DNA of 64,000 nucleotides, taken from contig JAIPMN010000470.1 in the NCBI GenBank assembly GCA_020650975.1, positions 1 to 64,000 on the forward strand, given 5' to 3'. The DNA comes from Apostichopus californicus (taxonomy: Eukaryota > Echinodermata > Holothuroidea > Aspidochirotida > Stichopodidae). Below, in pieces: positions 1 through 13,065 of this stretch. A program made the translations under genes and the position numbers. Under the pieces are notes generated by a model. The model was not told the origin of the DNA. It did not search any database and was given only the letters and a program-made list of their open reading frames with translations. Every line of letters begins with the position of its first letter. Positions within the stretch are counted from its first letter, which is position 1.

Positions 1-118
1 AAACAGCCATTTGGCTAATTTACACATTTAAACTTTTGTGTCCTACATATTAAATTATATAATATTGTATTGTGTCATCATCTGCCCACATTGGCCCTTT
101 ACGTCTATAGTTCATGTG

Positions 119-465
119 TACATATATACTGTACATCCCATGCTATGTGTATATATATACTGTACATCCCATGCTATGTGTATATATATACTGTACATCC
201 CATGCTGTGTATATATATATACTGTACATCTCATACTTTGTGTATACATACTGTACATCCCATGCTATGTGTATATATATACTGTACATCCCATGCTATG
301 TGTATATATATACTGTACATCTCATACTATGTGTATACATATTGTACATCCCATGCTATGTGTATATATAAACTGTACATCCCATGCTACGTGTATATAT
401 ACTGTACATCCCATGCTATGTGTATATACTTTACATCCCATGCTATGTGTATATATACTGTGCAT
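119..465. repeat. Minisatellite, ~32-bp unit, about 11 copies
   Basis: The unit is roughly TACTGTACATCCCATGCTAT followed by GTGTATATATA, repeated almost without interruption. Copies vary mostly in the length of the TA run and in a C/T change (CATCCCATG against CATCTCATA). Because the unit lengths vary, several frames stay open on the plus strand and give cysteine/tyrosine-rich pseudo-peptides of about 85-144 codons. These are not genes. Confidence 0.93.
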
Positions 466-757
466 CTAGTATCATCAACTGCAAATGGCAGAAGCTGCAC
501 ATAAATATATATCCGACAACACATACTAAGAGATGATATAAACTGGATCACTGCTTCCAGGGTTACATCAGTTTCATCCTCTTGACAAAGTTAAATTACA
601 AGCTCCCAAATTAAATAGGCGGGCAGGAATTTAATCACATCTTATTCCTTCTCGTCTGGACAAATACATTTTTTTGACACGACATCTGCTGAAGGAGGTT
701 TATTCAATAGTAGAGCAGTGGATAACAAGATTTTCTAGCCTATCTTTAATATATTTC

Positions 758-834
758 AAATTAATTGTAATATATATTTTTACATGTATATATATATATA
801 TTTTATATATATTTATGTATATACATATCTTTGA
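758..834. repeat. TA-rich microsatellite
   Basis: AT/TA alternation of about 75 bp with a few interruptions (TATATATTTT, ATGTATATAC). Confidence 0.7.
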
Positions 835-1482
835 ACGGGTTTATATCGTAGTCTGTAAGGCTCATGGACTTTATCAAACTTCAATCATTATGTACAGTAG
901 TACAAATTTCATGACAGTTAATACCCAAGTTGGATATTCTTACTGATTATAGACAAAATATTAAGACATAATATATAGGGCATTTGTTGTGGAAGAGGTG
1001 GTTTATTTCATGAGGCAACTTTTTATAAATTAAGTGTACTATCATGGTGAGATGCATCTAGGGTAAAATTGAAAATTGCTGTGGTTTGAACTATACAAAT
1101 GCACATCACAGTTGCTAATAGACTTGCAGTGTGTACTCGTATCTGAATACATAGTAATGCTTGGGTGCACAGTTTCTGTAATAATATACTCATGGGTTTA
1201 TGCTCATACCCAGCAAACTAAAAAAAGCTGGACTTGTACAACGTTCTTATGATATTGTGCTCACACTAAAATTCTGGCTTCTAATTATGATATTTCAATG
1301 TTCTAAGGAGCATATGTGTATTTATCACTGATGATATACTTACCTGTCTCGAAACAACTGTGCACTCCAATGTATCTCAACCTACAGTACCAAAACTTGG
1401 TAACATTTTATCACTTCACCCGTATTGGCTCCCTCTTAAATATACTCTTCCCTTCCAAATCTACCATTACGAAGCGTGAGAT

Positions 1483-1772
1483 TGTTGTGGTCAAGTGGTT
1501 ACGGCAGTGGACTTGTAATCTAAGCTGTAATCTGGCCAGATCATTCCGTTGTGTCCTTGGGTGAGGCACTTTTATATCCGTTGCCTCTCTTCACCCAGGT
1601 GTATAAATGGGGACCTGTGAGATAAATTGTCAGTTGGGCGCTGTTTAGCTGCTGCCATGTGGTGGGATTATCGTTGACCAGGGTAATAATGTGATGCGCG
1701 TTGAGCACTGTTATCGCTGATCTGTATGCGCTTTACATATCCTTAATATTATTGTTATTATTATTATTCTGA
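1483..1772 (+). mobile_element. tRNA-derived SINE with (ATT)n tail
   Basis: The head resembles a tRNA promoter region: GTGGTCAAGTGGTTACGGCA is a box A-like stretch, and AGATCATTCCG at 1538-1548 is a decayed box B. It is followed by a body with TGTCCTTGGGTGAGGCACTT and AGGTGTATAAATGGGGACC, and a 3' end GCGCTTTACATA running into ATT trinucleotides (about 1749-1771). A tRNA-like head, unrelated body and simple-repeat tail define a SINE, mobilised by a partner LINE. Similar bodies are widespread in marine deuterostome genomes (from memory). No clear target-site duplication was seen, and the box B changes suggest an old copy. Confidence 0.8.
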
Positions 1773-3416
1773 AGACCTGCACCTTTTAAGTTTCATCCGG
1801 ATTTGTAACATTTCAAATGTCACTGACCTATAGGCTGTTACTGCGGCTTATGTAATATACCAAAATTCGGCTCACAATTTTAATATTCATGAAGGAACGC
1901 TGAACGTACATTCAAGTAAAGTTTAATTACAAAATGCATGTGTAAGCCGCAAATCTTACAGGTTTGAGTATTCACGACCCACGATACAAATCAGTCTAGA
2001 CTGCCAAACCCACTCAAAACATGCGCTTCCCATGCACCTACCTTGCAGACAGAAACTGATGACAATTTAGCACTTCTTCCCGGCACACGGTGTGACTGAC
2101 TACTCCCAATGGCTTTCTAACCTACTTTTCCATGGCGGGTCATTTCGGAGCATAAACGTTGCCGCTTTTTGTGAAGAGATTCGCATGTACTATGTACAAG
2201 GCAAGCGGGACTGAGAGAGAATTGAAGTGGTTTTAACTATATTGCGGATATTTTCTGATAACAGCTGCCAAGTCCTGCATCACATTCCTTCTACATAGTG
2301 AGCCTGTAAGGGTTGTGCATCTGCATTCTTTGGATATATCCATCTTTTATGTGGATTTTCCTTCCTTTTAGGTTTATGCCCTTTGCTTGCTAGTTGTTTA
2401 GGTACTGTAGGTGGGAGGGAGGGGGGACCTATGAGTGTGCAGTACATGAGGAGGGTTGTGGAGTAACCTTCGGTTGTGAAGTACAGTACATGATCAAATA
2501 CAAAGACCGCTTTATGATCTGGATCTCTGTAGATCAATGTTTATCTAGCTGTTTTCCAACAATGAATTCTAGTCTTACTGTATCAAGTCTGGAATATTAC
2601 CCATTTTCAGTAGCTGCGTGCACACACCCTCTAATATATAAAATACTCATTTCACAGACTGGATATTCTACTACATGCTTGTGCAGTCTTCTATTTAACA
2701 GCTGGGTCTATACCCAGAATTAACAAATTTGACCTTAAATTGAATAAAATATCCTTTTCTTTCAACATGTTTGCAACATTATAAGTATTCATGAGATAAA
2801 TAGTATCACTGATCCGATGAGTTATAGACTCCTATAAATCGGTGACTTACATGAACAGAGCCAATCCTTGGCGAAAAAACATGCCCCACATTTCCATCAG
2901 TTCAAAACAGTCTGACACTGTTTAAATGTTCAAATTTGCCTTCGGCAACACTTAGCAATAATGCATATTCATCAGAGAAGCGCACAGAAAATCCTACTTG
3001 AAATAAAACAAGGTCCTACCAGCGACCTTGGAGGGTAAAGTACGATGTATACGTTATGATAATTACAGTTACTGCTTACAGCTCTGTATATAGTACTGGT
3101 ACAAAACTGATCCAGGGAGTAAAAATCCTTTGGGATGAAGTTCAGAGGATACATAAATTTAATATGTTAGCCATAGCGTACTCTGAGTCTTCTAATATAT
3201 GACAAGGTCTGGATGCAAAAGTCTTGACGGAGAGGATTAAAACTTGTGTGTTAGTAGAAGTAGCAGTAGTACTACAACTACTGTCAGTCTTATACATATA
3301 CTTACTGTATTAAGTACTGTAGCTATGGGTTATATGATAGATTGCCATACATTTTCATAAGAAACTGCAATAGAAAAATTTAAAAATTTTTTTTTTTTTT
3401 AAATTGTTTGGACAAA

Positions 3417-3806
3417 ATTAAGAGCAGTGGCGGAGCGTCCATACAGTCAGGGGGGGGCGGATGCCCCCCCTGACGGACTCAAATGAACTGCTGGCGCCCT
3501 TTTCAGCTTTTAAGCACCTTTTACTTATTCGCGATTATTGACTTTTTTCATTGCGCTCTCATCTACCTATTGACATTTGTCACATTTTGTTGGCGATGAC
3601 ACCCATTTATTCTTCGTTTATCTGCAAATTAGCAAGGCCTGGAAAGGGTAATTTCCGGCGATCTAGGGAGTATCTGTACTCAAAAAATTTCTGTTCGCTC
3701 GGCGCCAACCTGTGGTGGCGCTCCACTTAGATAGTGTCGAAAGCGCCCCTGCAGACTATTCTCGACCCCCCTGACCAATACCCCTAGCTCCGTCACTGAT
3801 TAAGAG
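3417..3806. mobile_element. Non-autonomous hAT-type DNA transposon (MITE), 374 bp, with 8-bp target-site duplication
   Basis: The element spans 3425-3798. Its left end CAGTGGCGGAGC is matched by the reverse complement of its right end GCTCCGTCACTG (11 of 12 positions). The 8 bases ATTAAGAG lie immediately outside both ends (3417-3424 and 3799-3806). An 8-bp duplication with CAGTGG-type ends is the signature of hAT superfamily transposition. The interior has no transposase frame, so it must have been moved by an enzyme encoded elsewhere. It is internally more GC-rich than the host and has two short inverted motifs near its left end (GGGGGGGCGG / GCCCCCCC). The exact target duplication suggests a fairly recent insertion. 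Confidence 0.9.
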
Positions 3807-4973
3807 TGAAGGTAATTGGTTTTAATAATATCCTAACACATGTGGTGGAATGCATGAACGTTTCATCTCTGTGAGAAAGAGATTAAATGTTTATGGAAAT
3901 GTTTAAATAAGAAATTATGATGAACGCAACACTCTACGTAATAGTCTGCATATATTGAATGAGTTTCCCAGATTAATCATCAGCTTGGAAAAGGAAAAGA
4001 GCTTTTCAAAATGTTTCAACAGATTTTGAAATGAGATAATCACACACAACAAATGTACTGAATAAGGGGGCACCATTGGCTACTGTGTCCGTACTATACT
4101 TTAATAGGAGAGCATATATTGTCACAAAGATTCAACAAGAAGAGGAGGGGGAGGAGGTTGGCAGATAATGTGACAGGAAATTTAAAGGGAACTTGAGGTA
4201 ACTACCACTACACTGGATCATCAATATATGGAAAATAACAGGTATCCATTGATGCATTATAGTTTTAACATATTCAACACCACACTCAACCACTCAACTA
4301 TACAGATACAGTACTCCAGGGAACAGAAACACCAACGACACATGCTACGTCTAGTGCTTTGTAACCGATATTGTATTATGCCAGCGGTATAGGTCATCTA
4401 GCCGAATACAGCCTTGTACTTTATCTTCCAGTGCAAGAGTCATGCACCAGCCTGCTTGTACACAGTGTCCACGCTAATGAAGAAACAAAATCTATTGCGA
4501 TGAATTTCTGACTAGTTTGCCTCTATAGCGGTGATAGATAGATAAACAATCATTGTACCTGCATATTTGTGTTGGTTTGGTGACATTTTCTGATTCCAAT
4601 GACTGTTTCGCAGACGAGAAAAAAAACAGATGAAAGTACCTATTGACACTTCCTGGATTGGCCAGCATAATTGCATAATCTGAGATCAATTTGTTGAGGG
4701 CTTAATACTAATATGTTCACATACGTTGGAACTATTGTAGTTCTAAACGACAACAAACAGATATTACTGGCCTTGGTCAGTATTAAATACTGGCCTTATA
4801 CAAGTTTCAAAATTATATCATGTTTTAGAATGACAAAGCTAATTATGAGAGTTTGTTTGAATCACAAGATGTAAATTAAGGGTTCTACAGGTAGATACAA
4901 GGGGCAGGAAATTTATGCAAGATGTGTCTTGCAATATCAATTCATACATTTTTATATTTCACTGATAATATAA

Positions 4974-5431
4974 TTCTGTTGGCTGAGTATGATTATATGT
5001 TGGACTGTTGCTCTGAGGTGATTGCATATATGTAGATCTAACAGTGACATGTACAGTAACTGTGGCTGCAAACACTAACTCGATCTCTTTATTCCCCATC
5101 GGAACATGTACTGTAGTTATGTGGCTGTAGTTATTATGTTGGCTGAGTATGATTATATGTTGGAATGTTGCTCTAAGGTGATTGCATATGTAGATCTAAC
5201 AGTGACATACATCTGTGGCTGCAAACACTAACTCACTCGCTTTATTCCCCATCGGAACATGTACTGTAGTTATGTGGCTGTAGTTATTCTGTTGGGTGAG
5301 TATGATTATATGTTGGAATGTTGCTCTAAGGTGATTGCATATGTAGATCTAACAGTGACATACATATGTGGCTGCAAACACTAACTCACTCTCTTTATTC
5401 CCCATCGGAACATGTACTGTAGTTATGTAGC
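4974..5431. repeat. Tandem repeat, ~155-160-bp unit, three copies
   Basis: Three copies of a unit beginning TGTTGGCTGAGTATGATTAT and ending CATGTACTGTAGTTATGTGG, starting near 4974, 5135 and 5288. Copies 2 and 3 are nearly identical and differ from copy 1 by a few small indels and substitutions, so the last duplication is the younger one. Confidence 0.92.
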
Positions 5432-6701
5432 TTTCCAAAAACCAATGCCAATCAGCAGACATAGTCTGACATTCAACAATTGGGTCTTATCCCAAAACAT
5501 CAAACTTTTCCCACTATACACATAGCCCCCCCCCCTCCCACCCCCGTCCCTCTCATCCATAAGCCCATTTCAATTCCAACGTTTCTATGCAAACAGTTAC
5601 ACACTTTTGACACAAACTAAAATAAGCATCAGAAACAGTTGTTTAAAGAAATTGTTCGGTTTATTTTAGATTGTCCTGAAGCGCATCGTAGGCTTTGTAC
5701 AGTGGGAGCTGCATGATCAGAAGGAAATTCTCCATTATTGCTGTTTCCACATCTATCCCTTGACCACTAATTACCCAGGACATAGGCCCGCATTGACCAA
5801 CAAAGTTCATTTTTCTTAAAGTTCAAAGTGTAAGAATTTAAAATATGATCCCAGTTCACTGGCCATAACATTGACAATGTGTAACACTACCATATAGTAA
5901 CATTAAATCTGAAGGATTACAACATTTCGACATAAGAGGCATAGATTACAAGATTACATTTTTCATTAAGACCCTCAGTTTAAACCTGTTTCCTCATGAG
6001 AAAAAAAAGGGTTTCACATTAGGTGAACGGTCACCATGGAGTTTCAGTGTCAAAAGGTTTCCAGGTTACTCTGAGTGGCATATATACTCCAATTAAATTC
6101 AATATCAAACCACTCAGGAAAAGTGCTGACATCTTTTTTTTAATATGATATCAAAATGATCTTTATGTTTTCTTTTCTCTTAAGTGGCTTGAATGTCCAG
6201 GAAAATACAAATCAAAGTACATGTGGTAAAAAATGGAGTTATTTGAGGCAGTATTAGACCTTGCACTGTATGCCTGCCAGGAGCAATGTATGAAACTGTA
6301 ATACTGATCAGTACAGAGACTTGTTAACATGTGACAATTTTTGGGATCTCATAGCTAAAAATTAATGATAATAATCAGCAGTTACTTTTACGATGCTCAA
6401 ACAACCAAAATCGTCTGAAAAGTCCGAAAGGGCTTTTGGATTACAACTTATATGTCTGGTGGCTTCCAATTCAACATTTTAACTCAAATTTGGAATCTTT
6501 CCAATTTAGAAATCATTTCAGAATTCACTGGGTCATGATACAGAAAGATGAAGGCCAGCTACGAATAGCCCGTGTGTCATCTATCCATCGATTGGTAGGG
6601 TTTGGCTAGTGACAACTTCTATAAGGACTTACAGACCACATTACTTTCATGATTTATTGTGTAGTAAGTCAATGGGTCAATTATATGGAGTATGCTACCT
6701 C

Positions 6702-6750
6702 CAGACACGGTAGAACGAGTGTGCAGGTGTTATGAGGAGACAGGTTAGTG
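6702..6750 (+). repeat. Dispersed ~50-bp repeat related to the foldback arms
   Basis: AGACACGGTAGAACGAG then GAGGAGACAGG. The same order of motifs occurs in reverse complement at 11924-11972 (AGACACGGTAGAATGAG then GGGGAGACAGG), and the GTGAGGAGACAGG part recurs in the foldback arm near 10933-10948. Confidence 0.5.
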
Positions 6751-8164
6751 AGGAAGCAAACTAAATGTCTGAAACAAGATACACATGTGGATAGCAATAG
6801 AACACAGATGTTTACATCGAAGGGAGGGAAATAATGCAGAGCTGATGTTTATACATACAAAGAAGTTTTCTTACAGGTGATAGTGAAAGTAAAATGAGCT
6901 TGCCATTACTGGGCTAGTGAGAGAAGAGATCAAGGGTACAAACACAGCAATTTAATAGTTTTGTATCTGAATTCAACACAAAAGCTACATAGCAAAAAAC
7001 TGGAGTAGATGTGTCTATATTAGGTCAAAGAATAATGTTTAATCTCTAGCAAAGTTCCTGCAACTTTATTTCCTCCTCAAACAACCAAAGTGTAAAAGTG
7101 ATTACTAGAAATAATACAGTCAATCAATCACAGACCATTCTTGATATCCAGTAGTTCAGATATTATCCATATTAAATCAGTTAAAATGTTGATATCTGTC
7201 AATTTTAACTGTCTCCTATCCATACTTAAAACAAGGAAGTTGCCACATATACAAAAAAGAAATTAAAAAATCTATTTTCTGACCTGTCTCGTTAATAACT
7301 ATTACTAATTCTTAGAAATTAACCAGGAAAATCCTTGGCAATTTGTTGAAATTCCATCCTGTGTTTATTCAATAAATTCTTTATATCAGCTGCCCTGGAC
7401 AATTAACCAGGTCATCAAAAAATCACCTCATGACCTTGACTGTAGACAGAACCCTATGAAATACTAGAACCAACTAGAGCGCTGTTCACATTTCAGAATT
7501 GCAGCGGGGGGGAGGGGGGGGGGGATCTGATACCGCAAAGGTGTGCAACTTCGTGGTGAGAATCCTCCCATAGTCGGACACCATGAGGGCGATCAAGATT
7601 GTACTGCGAGGGCGCCTGCATCATGCCAATCAAGATCTTGGTTTATTTCACTGCGTTCGTCACTCGTGCACAAACACAGACTGACACGAGTCTGATGACA
7701 GTCACACTGTAGTACTATATAAGTAGCTACCTGAATGGTAAGCAATCATTGTGACCTATTCACAGTTGCGTAATGCTACCATCGTCATGATAAAACAGAA
7801 AGGTTTCTAAAAATGACAAAATGGATGATTTAAACTATACACAAAAGAGATGCTAACGAAGAACAAACTCTTCCAAATAGCTGCAAACCAAAATCACTGT
7901 ATCACTTTAAAGGGGGTCATCAGGATTGTTACTTCATTTTTTATTCCCAAGTGTGAAGACTTGAACAAGTCTAATTTTATTTTTCAAAGAAATTTAAGGG
8001 TGGAAGGGTTGGATCATCACGGTACAGTTAGTAAAACACATCTTTCGATAGTTAACATCTTCGTTTCTGTCTTTATATAATTTGAAAAATGGTGAGAGAT
8101 AATGCACATACTGCATTGTATGATCAGTTTCATCCTTGAAGACCCAAATTATAAGTGAGCTAAT

Positions 8165-8244
8165 TTAAAATAACCAAAAGTGGTGGAAGCACATACATAA
8201 TACATTAAAATAACCAAAAGTGGTGGAAGCACATACATAATACA
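8165..8244. repeat. Perfect 40-bp direct duplication
   Basis: Two adjacent identical copies of a unit with the core AACCAAAAGTGGTGGAAGCA. With no differences seen, this is a very recent tandem duplication or replication slippage. Confidence 0.93.
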
Positions 8245-10707
8245 GTGCCTTAACTCCCATGGTTCAAACTGTGGACAGTCAGCTAGTACACAGTGAAGAA
8301 ATTCACACAGGTAACCTGAATAGTCAGTATCGGTCTTGTTATTTTGTCTCGAGATATAAAGATTACAAAGGACTTGAACGTTTCCTGAGGAGCAGCATCA
8401 ACGACATCGCTCAAACGATGTGCACAAATTTCTATATTAAATTTTATCTGGGGAACATATAATCAAGTTACTATCTTGGAGGTTAGAATGTAAAATATCA
8501 CAAATGGCAGGTAGCAGACATGTTCTTTCCTAGTGGAGGCTAATATGTAGAAGAGTGAGTTACAGATTATTTTATACCGAAAGACTTAAAAAAGGTATCT
8601 TAGTAGCAAAGTACTAAGGATTTAAATCTTTAAGTGCCAAGAAATGAAGGTTACTTATGCTGGCAGTAGGTTTGCCTGGGCTCAAATAGGGCACCACACT
8701 TCTTACAGCTCCAGGGCTGTGAATTTGTGAGGGCCATGGACGCAAAATAGGAGGGCACTGCTGCCACAGTTACAATCTGAAACCATTGCCGCTGTTTAAG
8801 TTTAAAGCCCTCCTGTATTGTAACAGATCATCCACTAAAGTTACCTTCAAATACCATAAAAGGTATTATTTCAGACAAAATAATTTCGGGTTTACATGTT
8901 ACACATCAGAAATATGATCCATGATAAGTACTCAAAACGCTCCTGGTATGTGTAACCCCCCCCCCCCCACCTCCCCCAAACAAAAGCTAAGTATTGCTGT
9001 ATTTGTATGGTAAACAACTTTTACAAGTTTTACATAGGACATATATATAGCTTCTGCATCTAACAGACATGTTATTGCCAAATTCCTGGGATACTTTCAG
9101 GCTTGTTCTCATATTTTTCTGCCTGAGTCAAACATTTATCTGGATGAACAGGTACCAAGAATACAACTTGTTTCCATTTGTTAAGTGTGGATAGTTTGTG
9201 GACAGCACAATGGTAGTAAAAAACTTGGTAAACATTTAGCAATCCAGGCATTTATGGACACCTCAGAATAAATAACGAGATTGTCTTGTGGAGTGGGAGG
9301 TAGTGAACAAGGAAGTCAAAGCTACTAAATTCTTCAACAGATTGCACATAGTACTTGCTACTTTGTGGTAGACTGCCACTACTATTACTATCCATTTTAT
9401 TTTTGTCACATAATTTCAATTTTTTAATTTTATAGCTCCCTTTACTAGAAATATTTTTCTTCTTGTTTTTATGTTTCTTGTCTGGGAAAACCCACTTTAC
9501 AGTCCATAGCAATTAGGTCCCTGGATAAAAAAATTCCTATTTTGAAGCTGATAAGTATATGTAGTGTGCAGATAGGCGGTGCTCTTTTTCCATCTGTAGA
9601 ACAGACATTAAACAGACGAGCAGTAAAATTAATTGGAAGATGGTTTGTGAATCAATGAATCTGACTTAAACATGATTCATCGTTTCACTATTAAGTGAAT
9701 AATATTTAAAGTGAATGAAGGGTACATGCTAGTATAATTTTCAGGAGGTGAAAACGTTGGTTTCATGCTTGGTTTGGTTTGTCGTTACATGAAAAGTGCA
9801 ATGTCATATCAATTTATGTTAATGTTGAGTGTTTCAAAGCCTTCTCTTGGTAATCAGGGGAATTTCTACATTAATCCTTCCATATTTATGGGCTGCCATT
9901 TTTCTTCATATTTTTTTTCTTTCTCGCAGTATGTTTATATGTCACCATAATGCTACTTGGAGGTGAAAGAGTCCATTTGCCTTTGTTTTTCTTTCGTAAT
10001 TTCAGGGTGTACATAAACACTGTGGACACTGACACAAATTTCAGCTTAAGGTTTTGCAGTGTAGACCACACAGAACATTGACAGTAATCGCAGAGAACTC
10101 ACAAAAACCCTTGAGTGCTCATAAATTTATGCTATTTTACACCGGGACAGAATTCTCTGACAAAAAAAGGTACAGCATGTCTTTTCAAAGACAATACAGT
10201 ATGTGCAAGGAAATCTTAGCACATATTCACCATTGAAACAACTCTAGAAGTTGCATCACAGTTCATGACATTTAAAGATCATCCAGTGAGAAGCTTGGAT
10301 GACGCCAATCATGGAGGTATTACATGCTCCAATCGCAATCTAGAAAGCATTCACTACCTGTACGTCACATTTTAGGGCTTACTGAACAGAGTTTTACTTT
10401 TATCTAAAAATTTTTTTTTTTTTTTGGAGGGGGATGGGGAGAATACCATTCACCTTTTCATAATTCATGTCTGTCATATTGCTGAATGTATTACTATTGA
10501 CAGTTCTGCAGATATTATGTAGAAAGCCTCATTTTTAAAGACGATAAACCCTAAAAGTAAAAAATAATGGTCAGTTAATATTCAAACTACAGCAGCCGTT
10601 GTACAATCAACAGCAAGCAATTTTCCTCACTGAGATATTATTACATTCCTCAAACTCTGGAAAATCCCAACACTTACATTGTTTGTATGTTTACAAGTGG
10701 CAACTAA

Positions 10708-10953
10708 GCTTACCTGTCCCCTCACGACGGCTCTTACTCCTTGGGTCTGTTAGCTAAACCAAACACTAACACTTCTCCAGGGTCACAACCAAATCCCCCA
10801 TCGCCTCTAACTGGTGACCATCTTATTGTTATGACCACATTGTCTCTTCTCTAATGATGGATTTGGTTGTTGGTGTTCCTCGAGAACTGGTTGTATGTTA
10901 ATCTAGCTAACAGACCCAAGAGTAAATAGCAGTCGTGAGGAGACAGGAAAGCA
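10708..10953. mobile_element. Foldback (long inverted repeat) element, ~95-bp arms
   Basis: The left arm (10708-10800) carries ACCTGTCCCCTCACGAC, CTTGGGTCTGTTAGCTA and CACAACCAAATCC. The right arm (10857-10953), read in reverse complement, carries CCTGTCTCCTCACGAC, CTTGGGTCTGTTAGCTA and CAACAACCAAATCC in the same order. About 55 bp of unique sequence lies between. Arms of this length with a short spacer fit a foldback MITE. No target duplication or family was identified. Related sequence occurs near 6702-6750 and 11780-11972. Confidence 0.65.
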
Positions 10954-11779
10954 AGGAGCGAAGCATACATATAAGGCTGGACATTCAAAAGCTGGACAAA
11001 GACTTTTGAGAATTTTCTCAGGCTTTTAGCAATTTTTAGAAAATAACATAAACTTTGACACAACAATAGTGAATTTTTATAACAGGCTTAAGATGTAAGA
11101 ATATCAAGCCAAATGTGCTATGCTAGATAAGTTGTTGCTCTTCCTGTGTCCCACCACCCATACCCCTTCCCCCTCCCCTTTAATGTGTGAGAGAGTCTAG
11201 CTAAAACACTATGGTACAGTATATCAAACTTGGTGGCAGGTTGTTAAGCAGTAAATATGCCTTTTTTATACTTTTCTATTAATTTTGGTCATCAAATGTG
11301 TGTCATTAAGTCATAGTATAAATAATCACCCTGGAAGGCAGTTTCGTGAAGATGCTTTTTTTAAGAGTCATATATTTATGGGGAAGAAAACTGAATCGCT
11401 TATCGCTTTATATACTTCATGGTGCGTTGCTGCCCAACTATAATTTAAGATTGCTTGTCACCATTTAGAGGTTTGGACATCATATAGGACTCCCACTTCA
11501 CTTTGACTCTAGCCAGTCAGACAGGACCCAGGCTACAACCCCCCCCACTTCCCCCTCCCCTCAGATAATAGGTCTCACTGCACTCTAAATGCCACCATCT
11601 TCATAATCATGACAAGAGTTGTCTGTGCTTGTACAGAATCTATAGAGTAATGTTCATCTTCTGGAACCTGCATCAGGAACTTAGGCGTCAAAGGAGCTTG
11701 TTAATTTTGAAAAAGTGGTATCACATCCATCAAAACCACCTCCCAAGACTTACCAGGGTTGGATATTTCAAGGGACCAG

Positions 11780-11972
11780 CTTGTCTTCCTTGTCACGACC
11801 TCAGAACTCTCACTCTATTAACTGTGGCATATTCTCATCGAGCGCGACAAGTTTGGAAGTTGACATGCTTTGCATTTCAACTCCTTCATATTGCAACAAA
11901 CATTCCAAAACTTTCGAGTGATGAGCGTACCTGTCTCCCCACAACTTTAACACTCTCATTCTACCGTGTCTA
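11780..11972 (-). repeat. Two copies of the dispersed foldback-related repeat
   Basis: 11924-11972 contains CGTACCTGTCTCCCCACAAC and CATTCTACCGTGTCT, the reverse complement of the copy at 6702. A more diverged relative with CTTGTCACGACCTCAGAACT and CTCACTCTATT lies at about 11780-11820. A plus-strand open frame of 114 codons across this interval has no recognisable domain and is not called as a gene. Confidence 0.45.
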
Positions 11973-13065
11973 GAATGAACTGGTAACCTTTTAACACTGT
12001 GCGCCCTCTATGCCCAATTCATTTGGAACTGTGTATCTTGAAAGCCTTTTCCACCTAGTCGGTATAAGGAATTTGTTCTGAGAATCTTTTGTATGCAGCC
12101 CGATAAGTATCCTTTTCGTTGGGAAGATTTGTACATTGGTAACTGAAAAGGTTTCCTTTAATACAGACCGTACTTTATATTGAAGGGACTTTAAAATTTA
12201 GGTAGACTAACTAAGGTCATGTGACTTTGATAGACAGCATGCTAGTTCTATAACTGATGCAGCAGGAAATCCTGATGGAAGCCGCTGTGGTGTTGTACAG
12301 GGAAGAGAATTGAAAGGTATTGTCCTTTATTCCCTTATTCCTGCTGCTTATTACAAGTTTATCGCACAGTATCATCAACAGATTCATTTTGGTTAAGCTT
12401 TACTTTGGTTGCGATTACGGCTGTCTTACTGTATTTATTACTCCTATATCTACCTGAATGACCAAAATGACATCTAACATCAAAAACGTTGTAAATCATT
12501 GAAATTCTTAATTTCTCTCTTACAGAAGGGATTTTCCCCTTATCAAACAGTGAGCAGCAAGGGATTTTGATTCGCATACCATTTGGAAGCGGGTTTAGAA
12601 ATCCAACATAGAGCAAACTGTGTAACAATTTTGACAAACAAAACCCAACTAACATGATAATATACAATGAAGTACTAATTGGCATATATATATGCGTGGT
12701 AAAAGATCAAATAAGCAGATGACCTGGAAATAGATTTTTTTAAATGGAAGCATTATCATAACTTATTTTTATTTAAATTTACCTATCAACTCACCAATAC
12801 ATCAGTTATGGTGAGTATTTTAAATGAATGGAATCGTGTGATTTATAACCAAAATGCATGTGAGGAGTGATGTAATGTTGAAATCTGTTTCTGGTGATGT
12901 TAGAAAGATATGGAGCAAGAATTAAAAGAGAGTTTAAAATTATAGAGTATGCAAATCGAGGTGATCTTTAAAGTTGGATATTTTACCCTATAAATGAGAG
13001 CAAACAGAACGGTTCATTTCTGGTCATACAGACCTCTCATCAATCAGATGGAACTGAAAGGTCTA

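Noticed and set aside
38-504. Three overlapping plus-strand frames of 85-144 codons rich in Cys, Tyr, Ile
   Set aside because: They are translations of the 32-bp minisatellite. Several frames are open because of repeat structure, with no flanking exons.
12359-12685. Minus-strand frame of 108 codons
   Set aside because: No domain or family recognised, AT-rich codon use like the surroundings.
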